This document shows positions 41,401 to 51,133 of a DNA stretch of 64,000 nucleotides, one piece after another. Where the stretch lies: positions 434,001-498,000 of the forward strand of contig NZ_JBHSIS010000007.1 in assembly GCF_042653545.1 (NCBI RefSeq), written 5' to 3'. How positions within the stretch are numbered: position 1 is the first letter of the stretch; every line of letters begins with the position of its first letter. The DNA is from Actinophytocola glycyrrhizae (lineage in GTDB: Bacteria > Actinomycetota > Actinomycetes > Mycobacteriales > Pseudonocardiaceae). The position numbers and the translations under genes are program-made. The notes under the pieces were generated by a model. It saw only the letters and a list, made by a program, of their open reading frames with translations. It did no database searches and was not told where the DNA came from.

Positions 41401-42410
41401 CGACCACCGCACCCGAGGAGACCAAGCCGGGCAGACCGGCCGCCGCCGCTGCCGCGCGGCTGTTCGGCGGCGGCAGTGCGACGGTGTTCGCCCTGCTGGT
41501 GCTGGTCTTCGTCGCGATCCTGTTCCTCAACCCGAGCTTCTTCGAGCCGCCGTCGCTGATGGCGTTCGCGAAGAAGGCGGCGCCGCTGGTCATCCTGGCC
41601 GTCGGGCAGTACTTCGTGATCGTGTGCGGGGAGCTGGACCTCTCGGTCGGCTCGCTGGTCGGCGCGCAGGTGGTCATCGCGGCCGCGGTGATCGACGGGG
41701 AGGAAGGCCGGACCGTTCCGGTGCTGCTCCTCATGCTCGCGTTCGGTGTGCTGGTCGGGTTGGTCAACGGGCTCGTGGTGACCGTCCTCAAGGTCCACTC
41801 GCTGATCGCGACGCTCGGCATGATGCTCGTGCTCTACGGTGCGATCCGGCTCTGGACCGGCGGCGCGCCGACCGGGGCGCTGTCCGACGGGTTCCGGCAG
41901 GCCGGTCGCGAGGGGATCGACATGCCGGTGCTGCGGCAGCTGCCGTGGGCGCTGCTGGTCGCCGCCGCCGTGGTGGTCGCCGCGGTGGTGTTCATGCGGA
42001 AACCCTTCGGCCGCACGCTGATCGCGGCCGGGGACAACGAGCGGGCGGCGGCGTTCTCCGGTGTCCGGGTGTGGTGGGTGCGCACGGCCGCGTTCGTGCT
42101 GTCGAGCGTGCTCGCGACGCTCGCCGGGGTGCTCATCGGCGGGTACGCGGGCGTCACCGCACAGGTCGGCGAGGGCCTGGAGTTCACCGCGATCACGGCG
42201 GTGGTCCTCGGCGGCGTGGTGCTCGGCGGCGGCCGTGGCACCGTGCTGGCCGCGATGGCGGGCGCGTTGACCGTCGAAGCCCTGTTCACCCTGTTCAACC
42301 AGCTGAGCATGCCGTCGACCATCCGGCCGACCGTGCAGGGCCTGATCATCGTCGCGGCCGTCGCATGGGCCGCACGGGAGCGGCGAGGGCCGTTCCTTCC
42401 CAAGTCATAG
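41397..42410 (+). CDS. Sugar ABC importer permease 2 (RbsC type)
   Basis: A 337-residue second permease, related to the first: YFVIVCGELDLSVGSLVGAQVV (about 78-99), VHSLIATLGMMLVLYG, and AVVLGGVVLGGGRGTVLAAMAGAL near 265-290. Two different permeases suggest a heterodimeric channel, as in some ribose-type importers. Its start overlaps the end of permease 1. Confidence 0.93.
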   Translation: MTTTAPEETKPGRPAAAAAARLFGGGSATVFALLVLVFVAILFLNPSFFEPPSLMAFAKKAAPLVILAVGQYFVIVCGELDLSVGSLVGAQVVIAAAVIDGEEGRTVPVLLLMLAFGVLVGLVNGLVVTVLKVHSLIATLGMMLVLYGAIRLWTGGAPTGALSDGFRQAGREGIDMPVLRQLPWALLVAAAVVVAAVVFMRKPFGRTLIAAGDNERAAAFSGVRVWWVRTAAFVLSSVLATLAGVLIGGYAGVTAQVGEGLEFTAITAVVLGGVVLGGGRGTVLAAMAGALTVEALFTLFNQLSMPSTIRPTVQGLIIVAAVAWAARERRGPFLPKS

Positions 42411-42442
42411 CCACACAAGCTCGCTACCCCGAGGAGGAACCG

Positions 42443-43645
42443 ATGCGGAGAACGCATGGCCTCGTCGCAGGCTTAGCCGCCGCGGCACTCACGCTGACCG
42501 CCTGCGCCACCGACGCCCCGACCGACCAGCCACCCGGCGGGGGCGGTGAGACGGAGCAGGAGCAGTCCGCTGACGGCGAGTGGTTCGTCAAGGCCGAGTA
42601 CGACAGGCAGCTCGCCCAGCGCGACGAGGAACCACAGGGCCCGGCCGACCAGCCGTGGCTGCAGATGATCGAACCCGAGCTGGTCGACACCGCGGAGTAC
42701 AAGCAGGACGGCAAGACCCTCTGCTTCTCCAACGCCTCGGTGTCCAACCCGTGGCGGGTCACCGGCTTCATCACCATGCAGCAGCAGGTGGAGGTCCTCA
42801 AGCAGGCGGGCGAGATCAGCGACTTCCGTGTCTCCGACGCCGGGGACGACGACAACCAGCAGATCTCCGACATCCAGGCGTTCGTGGACGCCGGTGACTG
42901 CAACGCGATCATCATCTCGCCGTCCACCACCGCCACCCTCACCCCGGCCGTCGAGACGGCCTGTGAGAGCGGGGTGCCGGTGATCGTGTTCGACCGCGGT
43001 GTCAACAGCGACTGCATGGTCACGTTCATCCACCCGATCGGCGGCTACGCCTACGGCGCGGACGCGGCCGAGTTCCTGGTGGAGAAGCTGGAGCCGGGGT
43101 CGAAGGTCCTGGCGCTGCGCATCCTGCCCGGCGTCGACGTGCTCGAGCACCGCTGGGCCGCGGCGCAGCAGATCTTCGGGGACAGCGACCTCGAGGTGCT
43201 CGGCGACGAGTTCACCGGCGGCGACGGCGCGAAGATCAAGGACATCGTCACCCAGTACCTGCAGCGCGGCGACGTCGACGGCATCTGGATGGACGCCGGG
43301 GACGGCGCGGTCGCTGCGGTCGAGGCGTTCGAGGACGCGGGCAAGGACTACCCGGTGATGGCCGGTGAGGACGAGCTGTCGTTCATGCGCAAGTGGAAGG
43401 ACACCGGCATGACCGCGATCGCGCCGGTGTACTCGAACTTCCAGTGGCGCACGCCGGTGCTGGCCGCGGTGAAGATCTGGAAGGGCGAGCAGGTGCCGAG
43501 CGAGTGGGTGCTGCCGCAGGAGCCGATCACCGACGCCGACCGGGACGAGTTCCTCGAGCGCAACAAGGACATGCCGAGCCTGCACTACGCGAAGTTCGGT
43601 GGCGAGGACCTGCCGGGGTTCCCCAACGCCTGGAAGGACCGCTGA
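42443..43645 (+). CDS. Sugar ABC importer substrate-binding lipoprotein
   Basis: A 400-residue periplasmic-binding-protein-like (Peripla_BP_4 type) lipoprotein. GAGGAGG precedes the ATG; the signal peptide ends in lipobox LTAC (Cys at about 21). An acidic linker follows, then two alpha/beta lobes: LCFSNASVSNPWRVTGFITMQQQVEVLK, NAIIISPSTTATLTPAV, VPVIVFDRGVNSD, and the late LPQEPITDADRDEF. This fold binds monosaccharides or small glycosides. The N-terminal extension before the first lobe (about 45-90) is longer than in RbsB. Confidence 0.9.
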   Translation: MRRTHGLVAGLAAAALTLTACATDAPTDQPPGGGGETEQEQSADGEWFVKAEYDRQLAQRDEEPQGPADQPWLQMIEPELVDTAEYKQDGKTLCFSNASVSNPWRVTGFITMQQQVEVLKQAGEISDFRVSDAGDDDNQQISDIQAFVDAGDCNAIIISPSTTATLTPAVETACESGVPVIVFDRGVNSDCMVTFIHPIGGYAYGADAAEFLVEKLEPGSKVLALRILPGVDVLEHRWAAAQQIFGDSDLEVLGDEFTGGDGAKIKDIVTQYLQRGDVDGIWMDAGDGAVAAVEAFEDAGKDYPVMAGEDELSFMRKWKDTGMTAIAPVYSNFQWRTPVLAAVKIWKGEQVPSEWVLPQEPITDADRDEFLERNKDMPSLHYAKFGGEDLPGFPNAWKDR

Positions 43646-43652
43646 GGACACG

Positions 43653-44504
43653 ATGAGGCACGCCATCGGCGTCAACACCTGGGTGTGGCGCTCACCGCTC
43701 TCCGACGCCGCGCTGGCGGAGCTGGTGCCGAGGATCGCGGGCTGGGGGTTCGACGTGGTCGAGCTGCCGGTCGAGAACCCCGGTGACTGGGACCCGGCAC
43801 GGGCGAGGGCGCTCCTCGCCGATCACGGGCTGGCCGCCTCGGTCGTGCTCGTGATGGGGGAGGGGCGGGAGCTGGTGGCCGCCGACGCCACCACCGTGCT
43901 GTCCACTCAGGACTACCTCCGCCACGTCGTCGACGTGGCGGAGGTGGTCGGGTCCCCGGTGATCGCCGGACCGGCGTACGCGTCGGTCGGCCGCACCTGG
44001 CGGATGTCCGACGAGGAACGGCGGACGCGGTACGCCGAGTTGCGCGACGGGCTCGCGCCGGTCGCCGAGCACGCGGCGGCGGCCGGGATCCGGGTCGGCC
44101 TCGAACCGTTGAACCGCTACGAGACCAGCCTGCTCAACACCGTCGACCAGGCACTCGACGCGCTCGACGGGCTGCCGGAGAGCTGCGGGATCGCGCTGGA
44201 CATCTACCACATGAACATCGAGGAGACCGACGTCGCCGCCGCCGTCCGCAGGGCGGGGCCGCGGCTGGTGCACGTCCAGGTGTGCGCCAACGACCGCGGC
44301 GCGCCCGGCGCGGACCACCTCGACTGGCCCGGTTTCCTCGCGGCACTCGACGAGACCGGCTACGACGGCCCGCTGGTGATCGAGTCGTTCACCGCGGAGA
44401 ACGCGACCATCGCGACCGCCGCCTCGGTGTGGCGTCCGCTGGCACGGACGCAGGACGCCATCGCCACCGACGGTCTGGCGTTCCTGAGGAGGGTGATGCG
44501 TTAG
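43653..44504 (+). CDS. Sugar phosphate isomerase/epimerase-like TIM-barrel protein
   Basis: A 283-residue xylose-isomerase-like TIM barrel (AP endonuclease family 2 fold), the group with D-psicose/tagatose 3-epimerases and hydroxypyruvate isomerases. Metal-site candidates are Glu in VGLEPLNRYETSLL (about 150), Asp/His in ALDIYHMNIEE (about 183-187), His in LVHVQVCANDRG (about 210) and Glu in PLVIESF (about 246). It has no signal peptide, so it acts on the imported sugar. It is the last gene of the importer operon, 7 bp after the binding protein. Families of this type also process 3-keto sugars, which would fit the sugar dehydrogenase downstream (inference). Confidence 0.85.
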   Translation: MRHAIGVNTWVWRSPLSDAALAELVPRIAGWGFDVVELPVENPGDWDPARARALLADHGLAASVVLVMGEGRELVAADATTVLSTQDYLRHVVDVAEVVGSPVIAGPAYASVGRTWRMSDEERRTRYAELRDGLAPVAEHAAAAGIRVGLEPLNRYETSLLNTVDQALDALDGLPESCGIALDIYHMNIEETDVAAAVRRAGPRLVHVQVCANDRGAPGADHLDWPGFLAALDETGYDGPLVIESFTAENATIATAASVWRPLARTQDAIATDGLAFLRRVMR

Positions 44505-44599
44505 GCCAGTGCTCCCCGACGGCGCCGGCACGCCGCGCGGGTCATGACACCGGAACGAGTTCCCGCTGCTGTCACCTCAGTGGAGAGGTCCCCACGCTC

Positions 44600-47500
44600 A
44601 TGAACCTACGCAGATCCACGGCGACCGCGGTAGCGGGCGCCATGGCGATCTCCATGCTCGGCGCGGCGCCCGCGACCGCCCACCCGGGCGAGCACGGCGA
44701 AGCGCACGTCCTGATCTTCACCAAGACCACCCAGTTCCGGCACACGGAGGCGATCGAGCAGGGCGTGCCCGTGCTCACCCAGACCTTCGCCGACGCCGGC
44801 ATCACCTCGGAGCACACCGAGGACTCGTCGGTGTTCAACGACACCGACCTCGCGCACTTCGACGCGCTCGTCATGTTCCAGGCCTCCGGCGATCCGTGGA
44901 ACGCCGAGGAGAAGGCCGCGTTGGAACGTTACATGCAGGCGGGCGGCGGCATCGTCGCGATCCACAACGCGACCGACATGCGCGGCAACTACACCTGGTG
45001 GGACACCATGATCGGCGCGCTCATGCCCGGTCACGCCGCCACCGGCTCGAGCCCCGGCCTCCCGGGCACGGTCCGCGTCGAGGACCGCACACACCCCTCG
45101 ACCAAGCACCTTCCGCAGCGCTGGGACCGCGCCGACGAGTGGTACAACTTCTCGGCCAACGTCCGGGGCGAGGCCCACGTGCTGGCCACGATGGACGAGT
45201 CGACCTACGACCCCGGCTCCAACGGGATGGGTTACGACCACCCGATCTCGTGGTGCAAGCCCTATGACGGCGGCCGCGCGTGGATGACCGGAATGGGTCA
45301 CTTCGGTGCGCACTACACGCAGGAACCCGCGCTGGTGCAGCACATCCTCGGCGGTGTGAAGTACGCGGCCGGTATCGAGGCTGGCGACTGCGGCGGCACC
45401 GTGTGGGACCAGTTCGAGCGCGTGCCGCTGGACCAGAACACGAGCGCGCCGTACGCGATCGACGTCGCGCCGGACGGCCGGGTGTTCTTCACCGAGCTGG
45501 TCCGCGGCCAGATCCGCGTGTACGACCCGGAAGCACGGACCACCTCGACCGCGATCACCATCCCGGTGTACTCCGGCGGTGAGGACGGCCTGCTCGGCAT
45601 CACGCTCGATCCGGGCTTCGCCGACAACGGCTGGCTGTACGTGTACTACTCGCCGGCGAGCGACGACGACACCGACCCGGCGAACTTCGTCAACCGGTTG
45701 TCCCGTTTCACCGTGGGTGAAGGCTCCCAGATCGATCCCGCTTCGGAGAAGGTCCTGCTCGACGTGCCCGCGCGGCGGCTGCCCGACGAGCCCGGTCACA
45801 CCGGCGGCGGCCTGGACTTCGGGCCGGACGGCTCGCTGTACCTCGGGGTCGGCGACGACGTGAACCCGCACTCGGAACCCTCCGGCGGCTACGCGCCACT
45901 GTCCGAACGCGACGGCACGTTCCACGACGCGCGGGCCACCTCGGCCAACACGAACGACCTGCGCGGCAAGGTGCTGCGGATCGTCCCGCAGGCGGATGGC
46001 ACCTACACCATCCCCGAGGGCAACATGTTCGCGCCGGGCACGGAGAAGACCCGGCCGGAGATCTACGCGATGGGCTTCCGCAACCCGTTCCGGTTCGCGA
46101 TCGACCCCAAGACCGGTTCGCTCGGCGTCGCCGACTACGCACCGGACAACGGCACCGACAACCTCGCGAACCGAGGGCCTGCGGGCATCGTCGAATGGAA
46201 CCTCATCACCGAGCCGGGGTTCTACGGCTGGCCGCTGTGCATGGGCGACAACGAGCCGTTCCGGGACGTCGACTACCGGACCAACCCGGTGACGGTCGGT
46301 GCGTTCTTCGACTGCGCCAACCCGGTGAACGACTCGATCCGCAACACCGGGCTGGTGAACCTGCCGCCTGCGAAGCCCGCGCAGCTGTGGTACGGCTACC
46401 AGCGTTCGTCGGTGCCGGAGGTCATCCCGGCCGGCGGCGGTCTCGCCCCGATGGGCGGCCCGTTCTACGACTACGACCCGGACCTGGCGTCCGACACCAA
46501 GTTCCCGTCCTCGTACGACGGCAAGGCGTTCTTCTACGAGTGGTCGCGGAACAAGATGTACTCGATCATCCCGGACGAGGCGGGCACGGGTGTCGAGAAG
46601 GTCAACCCGTTCCTGCCGGAGACGCAGTTCCTCGCGCCGATCGACTCGAAGTTCGGGGCCGACGGCTCGATGTACGTGCTCGACTGGGGTGGCGGCTTCG
46701 GCCGGGACAACCCGAACTCGGGCCTGTACCGCGTGGACTACGTGTCCGGGTCCCGGTCCCCGACGGCGAAGGCGGTCGCGACCCCCGACTCCGGGCACGC
46801 GCCGCTCGACGTGACGTTCGACGGTGAGTCGAGCACGGACCCGGAGAACGAGGCGCTCACCTACGCGTGGGACTTCACCGGCGACGGCACGACCGACTCG
46901 ACCGAGCCGTCGCCGTCGTTCACCTACGGCGAGAACGGCGTCTACGACGCGCGGCTCACGGTGACCGACCCGCACGGCAAGACCGGCACCACGACGGTGC
47001 CGATCACGGTCGGCAACACCAGACCGGAGGTGGACTTCCAGCTCCCGCCGAACGGCGCGTTCTTCGACTTCGGTGACGAGGTCTCCTGGCAGCTGGACGT
47101 CTCCGACGCCGAGGACGCGACGATCGACGACGCGGACGTGGTGATCCAGCCCGCGCTCGGCCACGACGAGCACGCGCACCCCGGCGAGCCGTTGCACGGC
47201 AGAACGGGTTCGGTCGTGACGTCGCTGGGCGGCGGCCACGGCGAGGGCATGAACGTCTTCTACGCGATCGACGGCCGGTACACCGACGCGGGCGGCGAGG
47301 GCGGCATTCCCGCGCTCACCGGCTCGGACAACACGCTGCTGTTCGCCAAGCAGCGCGAGGCCGAGTTCTTCGACCGGTCCTCCGACGTCACCGTCGGCCC
47401 GTCGCGGGACGTGGAGGGCCACGGCGACGCGATCACCGGCCAGAACGGCGCCTGGGCTGCGTACCACCCGGTGAACCTGCACAACGTGGACGCGCTGGTG

Positions 47501-50500
47501 GTGCGGGCGTCGGCCAACGCGGCCGGTGCGATCGAGCTGCGGCGGGACGCACCGGACGGCCCGCTGCTGGGCACCGCGCAGCTCCCCGCCACCGGCCCGG
47601 TGTCCTATGTGGACGTGCCGGTCGCGGTGACCGACCCCGGCGAGACGTTCACGCTGTACGCGGTGTTCCCCGGTGCCGGGGAGCGGCGGCTGAACTTCGT
47701 CGAGGCCGACGGCAAGGGCGTCTCCCCGACGTCCAAGCCGAAGGTCGCGGTGACCGCGCCGACCCCGGAGGCCGACCTGGAACCGGGTGCGGTCACGGTG
47801 CGGGCGTCGGCGACCGACGCGGAGAACACGGTAACGAAGGTCGAGTTCTTCTCCGACGGCCAGTCGATCGGTGCCGACACCTCGGCCCCGTACGAGGTCA
47901 CCTGGAACGCGGCGAACGAGGCGCGGTACCGGCTCACGGCGGTCGCCACCAACGACAAGGGCGCGTCGACGACGTCCCGCATCGTGCAGGTGGAGGTCGG
48001 TGACCTGTACGGCGCGTGGCAGACCTACAGCAACGTCACCGCCACGTTCGACCGGCCGGACACCGACACGTGGGTCGTCGACGCCGGTGGCGCGAACATG
48101 TGGCAGGGCACCGACGAGTACGGCTCGGTGTACCTGCCGGGCGCGGCGGGCACCGAGTGGACGGCCACGGTGAAGATCGAGCGGCAGGGCAACTCGGCAG
48201 GCTCGGCGAAGGCCGGGATCATCGTCCGCGACGACGTCACGCAGCTGGGGAGGTCCCCGGGTTACGCGATGCTGGCGATCCGGCCCAGTGGCGGGTTCGA
48301 GTGGCTGCGCGACAGCGACGGCAACGGCCAGCTCGACGCGAGCACCGGTGCGAGCTCCACGTCGTACCCGGCGTGGGTGCGGCTGGTGCGCGACGGCGAC
48401 CAGTACACCGCGTACTGGAGCAAGGACGGCGAGAGCTTCACCGCCGTCGGCGACCCCGTGACGCTGCCGGCCGCCGGGTCCGTCCAGGACGTCGGGCTCG
48501 CGGTGACCGCGCACAACGCGGCCGCCACCAGCGAGGTCGAGTTCACCGGCTGGACGCTCTCGGACGAGGCGTGGACACCGGGCCCCGGCCCGGAGCCGGA
48601 GCCGGGCCCGACCTGTCTCGTGCAGGGCACCGACGCGTTCGACGGCGACTCGCTGAACCGCACCAGGTGGTCCACGGTCCGGAACGGACCGGACCTGCCG
48701 GTGCGGATCGAGGGCGGCAAGCTGGTGCTGCCGGTGACGAACGGCGACATCAACGAGGCGGCCGAAGGGCCGATCAGCTTCGTCGGCCAGGCGATGCGGC
48801 CCGGCGAGTGGACCGCGACGACCACGGTGTCGCTCGCGCACACCCGAGGGTGGCAGCACGCCGGGATGCTGGTGCACGGCGGCGACGACGACTACGTCAA
48901 GCTGGCGTTCACAGCCAACAGTTCCGGCGGCAGGCTGCTCGAGTTCCAGACCGAGGCCGACGGGAGCAGGACGTGGCATGCCAACGTGGCACTGCCCGCG
49001 GACTTCCCGTCGACCGCGCACCTGAGGCTCGCCAGTGACGGGACGAGCCTGAGCGCCGCGTACTCGACCGACGGGCAGGACTGGACCGAGCTGGCCGGTT
49101 CGGCTGCCGTGCTCGCGGGCGCGAAGGTCGGGCTGGTGGCCGCGGGTGACACCGCGGCACACAGCGTGGACGCCGTGTTCGACCACTTCACGGTCACGCC
49201 GGACACCACCGAGACCGGTGAGCGCGACGCGGCCGACGAGTTCGACGGCGCAGGGCTCGACGGGTGCCGCTGGACGAACGTGGTGCGCTACGACTCGGGC
49301 CACGTCTCGCTGGCGGGCGGGCAGCTGAAGATCCAGACGCAGCCCGGCGACATCAACGGTGCCGACAACGGCTCGCCACGCAACTTCGTGCTCCAGAAGG
49401 TCCCGGCCGGGGACTGGACGATCGAGACGAAGGTGACCCCGACGATGCTGCACCGGTGGCAGCTGGCCGGTCTGATCGTGTACGGCGGCGACGACGACTA
49501 CGTCAAGTTCGACGTGGTCGCGCAGAACGCGAGCGGCACGGCACGGAACCTGCACGCGGAGCTGGTGTCCGAAAAGGACGGCCAGTTCGGCAACGGTGGC
49601 AACCGGAACATCGACATCGCGGACTCGTCCGAGAGCGGCTGGTTCTTCCTGCGGCTCACGAAGACGGGCAACGAGTACGCGGCGGAGATCAGCGACGGTG
49701 GCGTCAACTGGACCTCGCTCGGTGACCCGGTCACCAACGACGCCGAGCTGACCTCGGCGGGCCTGATGGCGATCGGTCCGGAGCAGACCGCACCGGCGAC
49801 GGTCGGGTTCGACTACTACCGGGTCGGCACGCCGGACCGCACCGCGCCGTCCGTCGAGGTCGCGGTGTCCACCCCGGACGGTGCGAACGGCTGGCACCGC
49901 ACGGCGGCGTCGGTCACCGCGACGGCGACCGACGACCGGGAAGGCGAGGTCCGGGTCGAGTACCGGGCGGGTGCCGGTGAGTGGACGGCCTACACGGCAC
50001 CGGTGGTGCTGGACCGGGACGGTGGCCACGCACTGGAGTTCCGCGCGGTCGACGCCGCGGGCAACGTCTCGGCCGCGGTCCCGGCGACCGCGATGGTCGA
50101 CACGTCCGCACCGGCGGTGTCGGTGTCGGGGGTGGAGTCCGGCCGGGAGTACGTGGTCGGCACCGAGCTGACGCTGTCCGCAGCGGCGGCGGACCCCGCG
50201 TCGGGTGTCGCGTCGGTGCTGGTGGAGCTGGACGGCAAGCGTGTCCAGGCCCCGCTGTCCGTCACGCCGGTGGCAGGCGCGCACGAGCTGCGCGTCGTGG
50301 CCACCGACGAGGCGGGCAACGCCAGGGAGGTGAAGGTCCCGTTCGTCGTGGCGGTCACGTGGGACACCGCGGCCGACCTCCTGGTGCGGTACCGGATGGA
50401 AGGCAAACTGGGGCTGGCGAGCTACCTCCAGCTCTACGTCCACCTCGCGACCGCGGAGCACCTGGCCCGCGTGGGGCTGAACCGCCAGGCCGGGCAGGCG

Positions 50501-50602
50501 CTCGACCGTTTCACGAAGGTGGCGAACACGGTCCCGAACGCGGACACCCGCGCACAGCTCGTCGCGATCGCGACGGTGCTGCGGGCACCGCTGGCCGGGT
50601 AA
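44600..50602 (+). CDS. Very large secreted ThuA / glucose-sorbosone dehydrogenase multidomain protein
   Basis: A 2000-residue exported protein. Order: signal peptide (1-27, ending APATA); ThuA-like domain (about 36-258: AHVLIFTKTTQFRH, YMQAGGGIVAIHNATD, GRAWMTGMGHF); glucose/sorbosone dehydrogenase beta-propeller (about 283-712: PYAIDVAPDGRVFFTEL, EDGLLGITLDPGF, GHTGGGLDFGPDGSLYLGVGDD, GFRNPFRFAIDP); PKD domain (about 720-805); a beta-rich region with a His cluster (HDEHAHPGEPLHG); a bacterial Ig-like domain (about 1050-1130); three concanavalin-like DUF1349-type modules (about 1135-1320, 1344-1530, 1547-1738), two sharing GGDDDYVK; an OmpL47/Ig-like region (about 1745-1920); and a C-terminal FIMAH domain (about 1925-2000). 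The propeller implies PQQ-dependent sugar oxidation outside the cell. It follows the importer operon by 95 bp. Confidence 0.9.
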   Translation: MNLRRSTATAVAGAMAISMLGAAPATAHPGEHGEAHVLIFTKTTQFRHTEAIEQGVPVLTQTFADAGITSEHTEDSSVFNDTDLAHFDALVMFQASGDPWNAEEKAALERYMQAGGGIVAIHNATDMRGNYTWWDTMIGALMPGHAATGSSPGLPGTVRVEDRTHPSTKHLPQRWDRADEWYNFSANVRGEAHVLATMDESTYDPGSNGMGYDHPISWCKPYDGGRAWMTGMGHFGAHYTQEPALVQHILGGVKYAAGIEAGDCGGTVWDQFERVPLDQNTSAPYAIDVAPDGRVFFTELVRGQIRVYDPEARTTSTAITIPVYSGGEDGLLGITLDPGFADNGWLYVYYSPASDDDTDPANFVNRLSRFTVGEGSQIDPASEKVLLDVPARRLPDEPGHTGGGLDFGPDGSLYLGVGDDVNPHSEPSGGYAPLSERDGTFHDARATSANTNDLRGKVLRIVPQADGTYTIPEGNMFAPGTEKTRPEIYAMGFRNPFRFAIDPKTGSLGVADYAPDNGTDNLANRGPAGIVEWNLITEPGFYGWPLCMGDNEPFRDVDYRTNPVTVGAFFDCANPVNDSIRNTGLVNLPPAKPAQLWYGYQRSSVPEVIPAGGGLAPMGGPFYDYDPDLASDTKFPSSYDGKAFFYEWSRNKMYSIIPDEAGTGVEKVNPFLPETQFLAPIDSKFGADGSMYVLDWGGGFGRDNPNSGLYRVDYVSGSRSPTAKAVATPDSGHAPLDVTFDGESSTDPENEALTYAWDFTGDGTTDSTEPSPSFTYGENGVYDARLTVTDPHGKTGTTTVPITVGNTRPEVDFQLPPNGAFFDFGDEVSWQLDVSDAEDATIDDADVVIQPALGHDEHAHPGEPLHGRTGSVVTSLGGGHGEGMNVFYAIDGRYTDAGGEGGIPALTGSDNTLLFAKQREAEFFDRSSDVTVGPSRDVEGHGDAITGQNGAWAAYHPVNLHNVDALVVRASANAAGAIELRRDAPDGPLLGTAQLPATGPVSYVDVPVAVTDPGETFTLYAVFPGAGERRLNFVEADGKGVSPTSKPKVAVTAPTPEADLEPGAVTVRASATDAENTVTKVEFFSDGQSIGADTSAPYEVTWNAANEARYRLTAVATNDKGASTTSRIVQVEVGDLYGAWQTYSNVTATFDRPDTDTWVVDAGGANMWQGTDEYGSVYLPGAAGTEWTATVKIERQGNSAGSAKAGIIVRDDVTQLGRSPGYAMLAIRPSGGFEWLRDSDGNGQLDASTGASSTSYPAWVRLVRDGDQYTAYWSKDGESFTAVGDPVTLPAAGSVQDVGLAVTAHNAAATSEVEFTGWTLSDEAWTPGPGPEPEPGPTCLVQGTDAFDGDSLNRTRWSTVRNGPDLPVRIEGGKLVLPVTNGDINEAAEGPISFVGQAMRPGEWTATTTVSLAHTRGWQHAGMLVHGGDDDYVKLAFTANSSGGRLLEFQTEADGSRTWHANVALPADFPSTAHLRLASDGTSLSAAYSTDGQDWTELAGSAAVLAGAKVGLVAAGDTAAHSVDAVFDHFTVTPDTTETGERDAADEFDGAGLDGCRWTNVVRYDSGHVSLAGGQLKIQTQPGDINGADNGSPRNFVLQKVPAGDWTIETKVTPTMLHRWQLAGLIVYGGDDDYVKFDVVAQNASGTARNLHAELVSEKDGQFGNGGNRNIDIADSSESGWFFLRLTKTGNEYAAEISDGGVNWTSLGDPVTNDAELTSAGLMAIGPEQTAPATVGFDYYRVGTPDRTAPSVEVAVSTPDGANGWHRTAASVTATATDDREGEVRVEYRAGAGEWTAYTAPVVLDRDGGHALEFRAVDAAGNVSAAVPATAMVDTSAPAVSVSGVESGREYVVGTELTLSAAAADPASGVASVLVELDGKRVQAPLSVTPVAGAHELRVVATDEAGNAREVKVPFVVAVTWDTAADLLVRYRMEGKLGLASYLQLYVHLATAEHLARVGLNRQAGQALDRFTKVANTVPNADTRAQLVAIATVLRAPLAG

Positions 50603-50634
50603 CCCGGACGGGGGCCGGTGCCGGCCGGTCCCCA

Positions 50635-50673
50635 CCCCGGTGCTGGAGCCCGTCGGGTGCTCCAGCACCGGGG
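50635..50673 (+). terminator. Intrinsic terminator after the giant ThuA protein gene
   Basis: Perfect 15-bp arms (CCCCGGTGCTGGAGC and complement) with a 9-nt loop, starting 32 bp after the stop and followed by CCTTTCCC. Confidence 0.85.
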
Positions 50674-50747
50674 CCTTTCCCGGCCCCGATGCCCCGAAAG
50701 CGTCGTGCAGGGCAGTCGCAGGCTGAACCGCCCCGGTTCGGTGGGCC

Positions 50748-51116
50748 TCAGCGCCAGCGGGCGGAGTCGGCGTACTCGCGGTCCAGCGTCGCGTCGTCGG
50801 CGAGGCGGATCGCGGTCGTCGCCGCGGTGATCACGCTGTTGATCGCGGGTTCGGGACGGCCCTCCGTCGCGTGCGCGAAGCCCACCCGCAGCTGCGCCAG
50901 CACGGCCGCGACCGGGCCGTGGGGCGCGGCGGCCGCGGTGGCCGCGAGCTCGGCGTGGATCGGGGCCAGCTCGGCGAACAATCTGGCCAGTGTCTCGTTG
51001 ACGTCCGCGAGGTCGCGTCCGCTGAGTAACAGCTTGCGTTGCGCTGTCTGCACCGCCGTCCGCAGCACCGGCGTGGGGTCACGGCGCTCGGTGACGTGTT
51101 TCGCTGTTCTAGTCAC
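50748..51116 (-). CDS. Hypothetical helical protein
   Basis: A 122-residue all-helical protein (VLRTAVQTAQRKLLLSGRDLADVNETLARLFAELAPIHAELA, then VAAVLAQLRVGFAHAT and SVITAATTAIRLADDATLD). I do not recognise it. The GTG at 51116 is preferred because TATTAT lies 8 nt upstream on the minus strand, the position for a leaderless transcript, and no ribosome-binding site is seen for the upstream ATGs. Its upstream region contains three evenly spaced TGCAC(A/G)TGCA boxes (51134-51195), so it may be regulated or autoregulated there. Confidence 0.6.
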   Translation of the reverse strand: MTRTAKHVTERRDPTPVLRTAVQTAQRKLLLSGRDLADVNETLARLFAELAPIHAELAATAAAAPHGPVAAVLAQLRVGFAHATEGRPEPAINSVITAATTAIRLADDATLDREYADSARWR

Positions 51117-51133
51117 GGAATGTGATAATACGC

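Noticed and set aside
44606..50668. A 2020-codon open frame antisense to the giant ThuA protein gene
   Set aside because: It mirrors the sense gene, is rich in Arg, Gly and Val without any domain motif, and lacks a ribosome-binding site. High GC suppresses stop codons in antisense frames.
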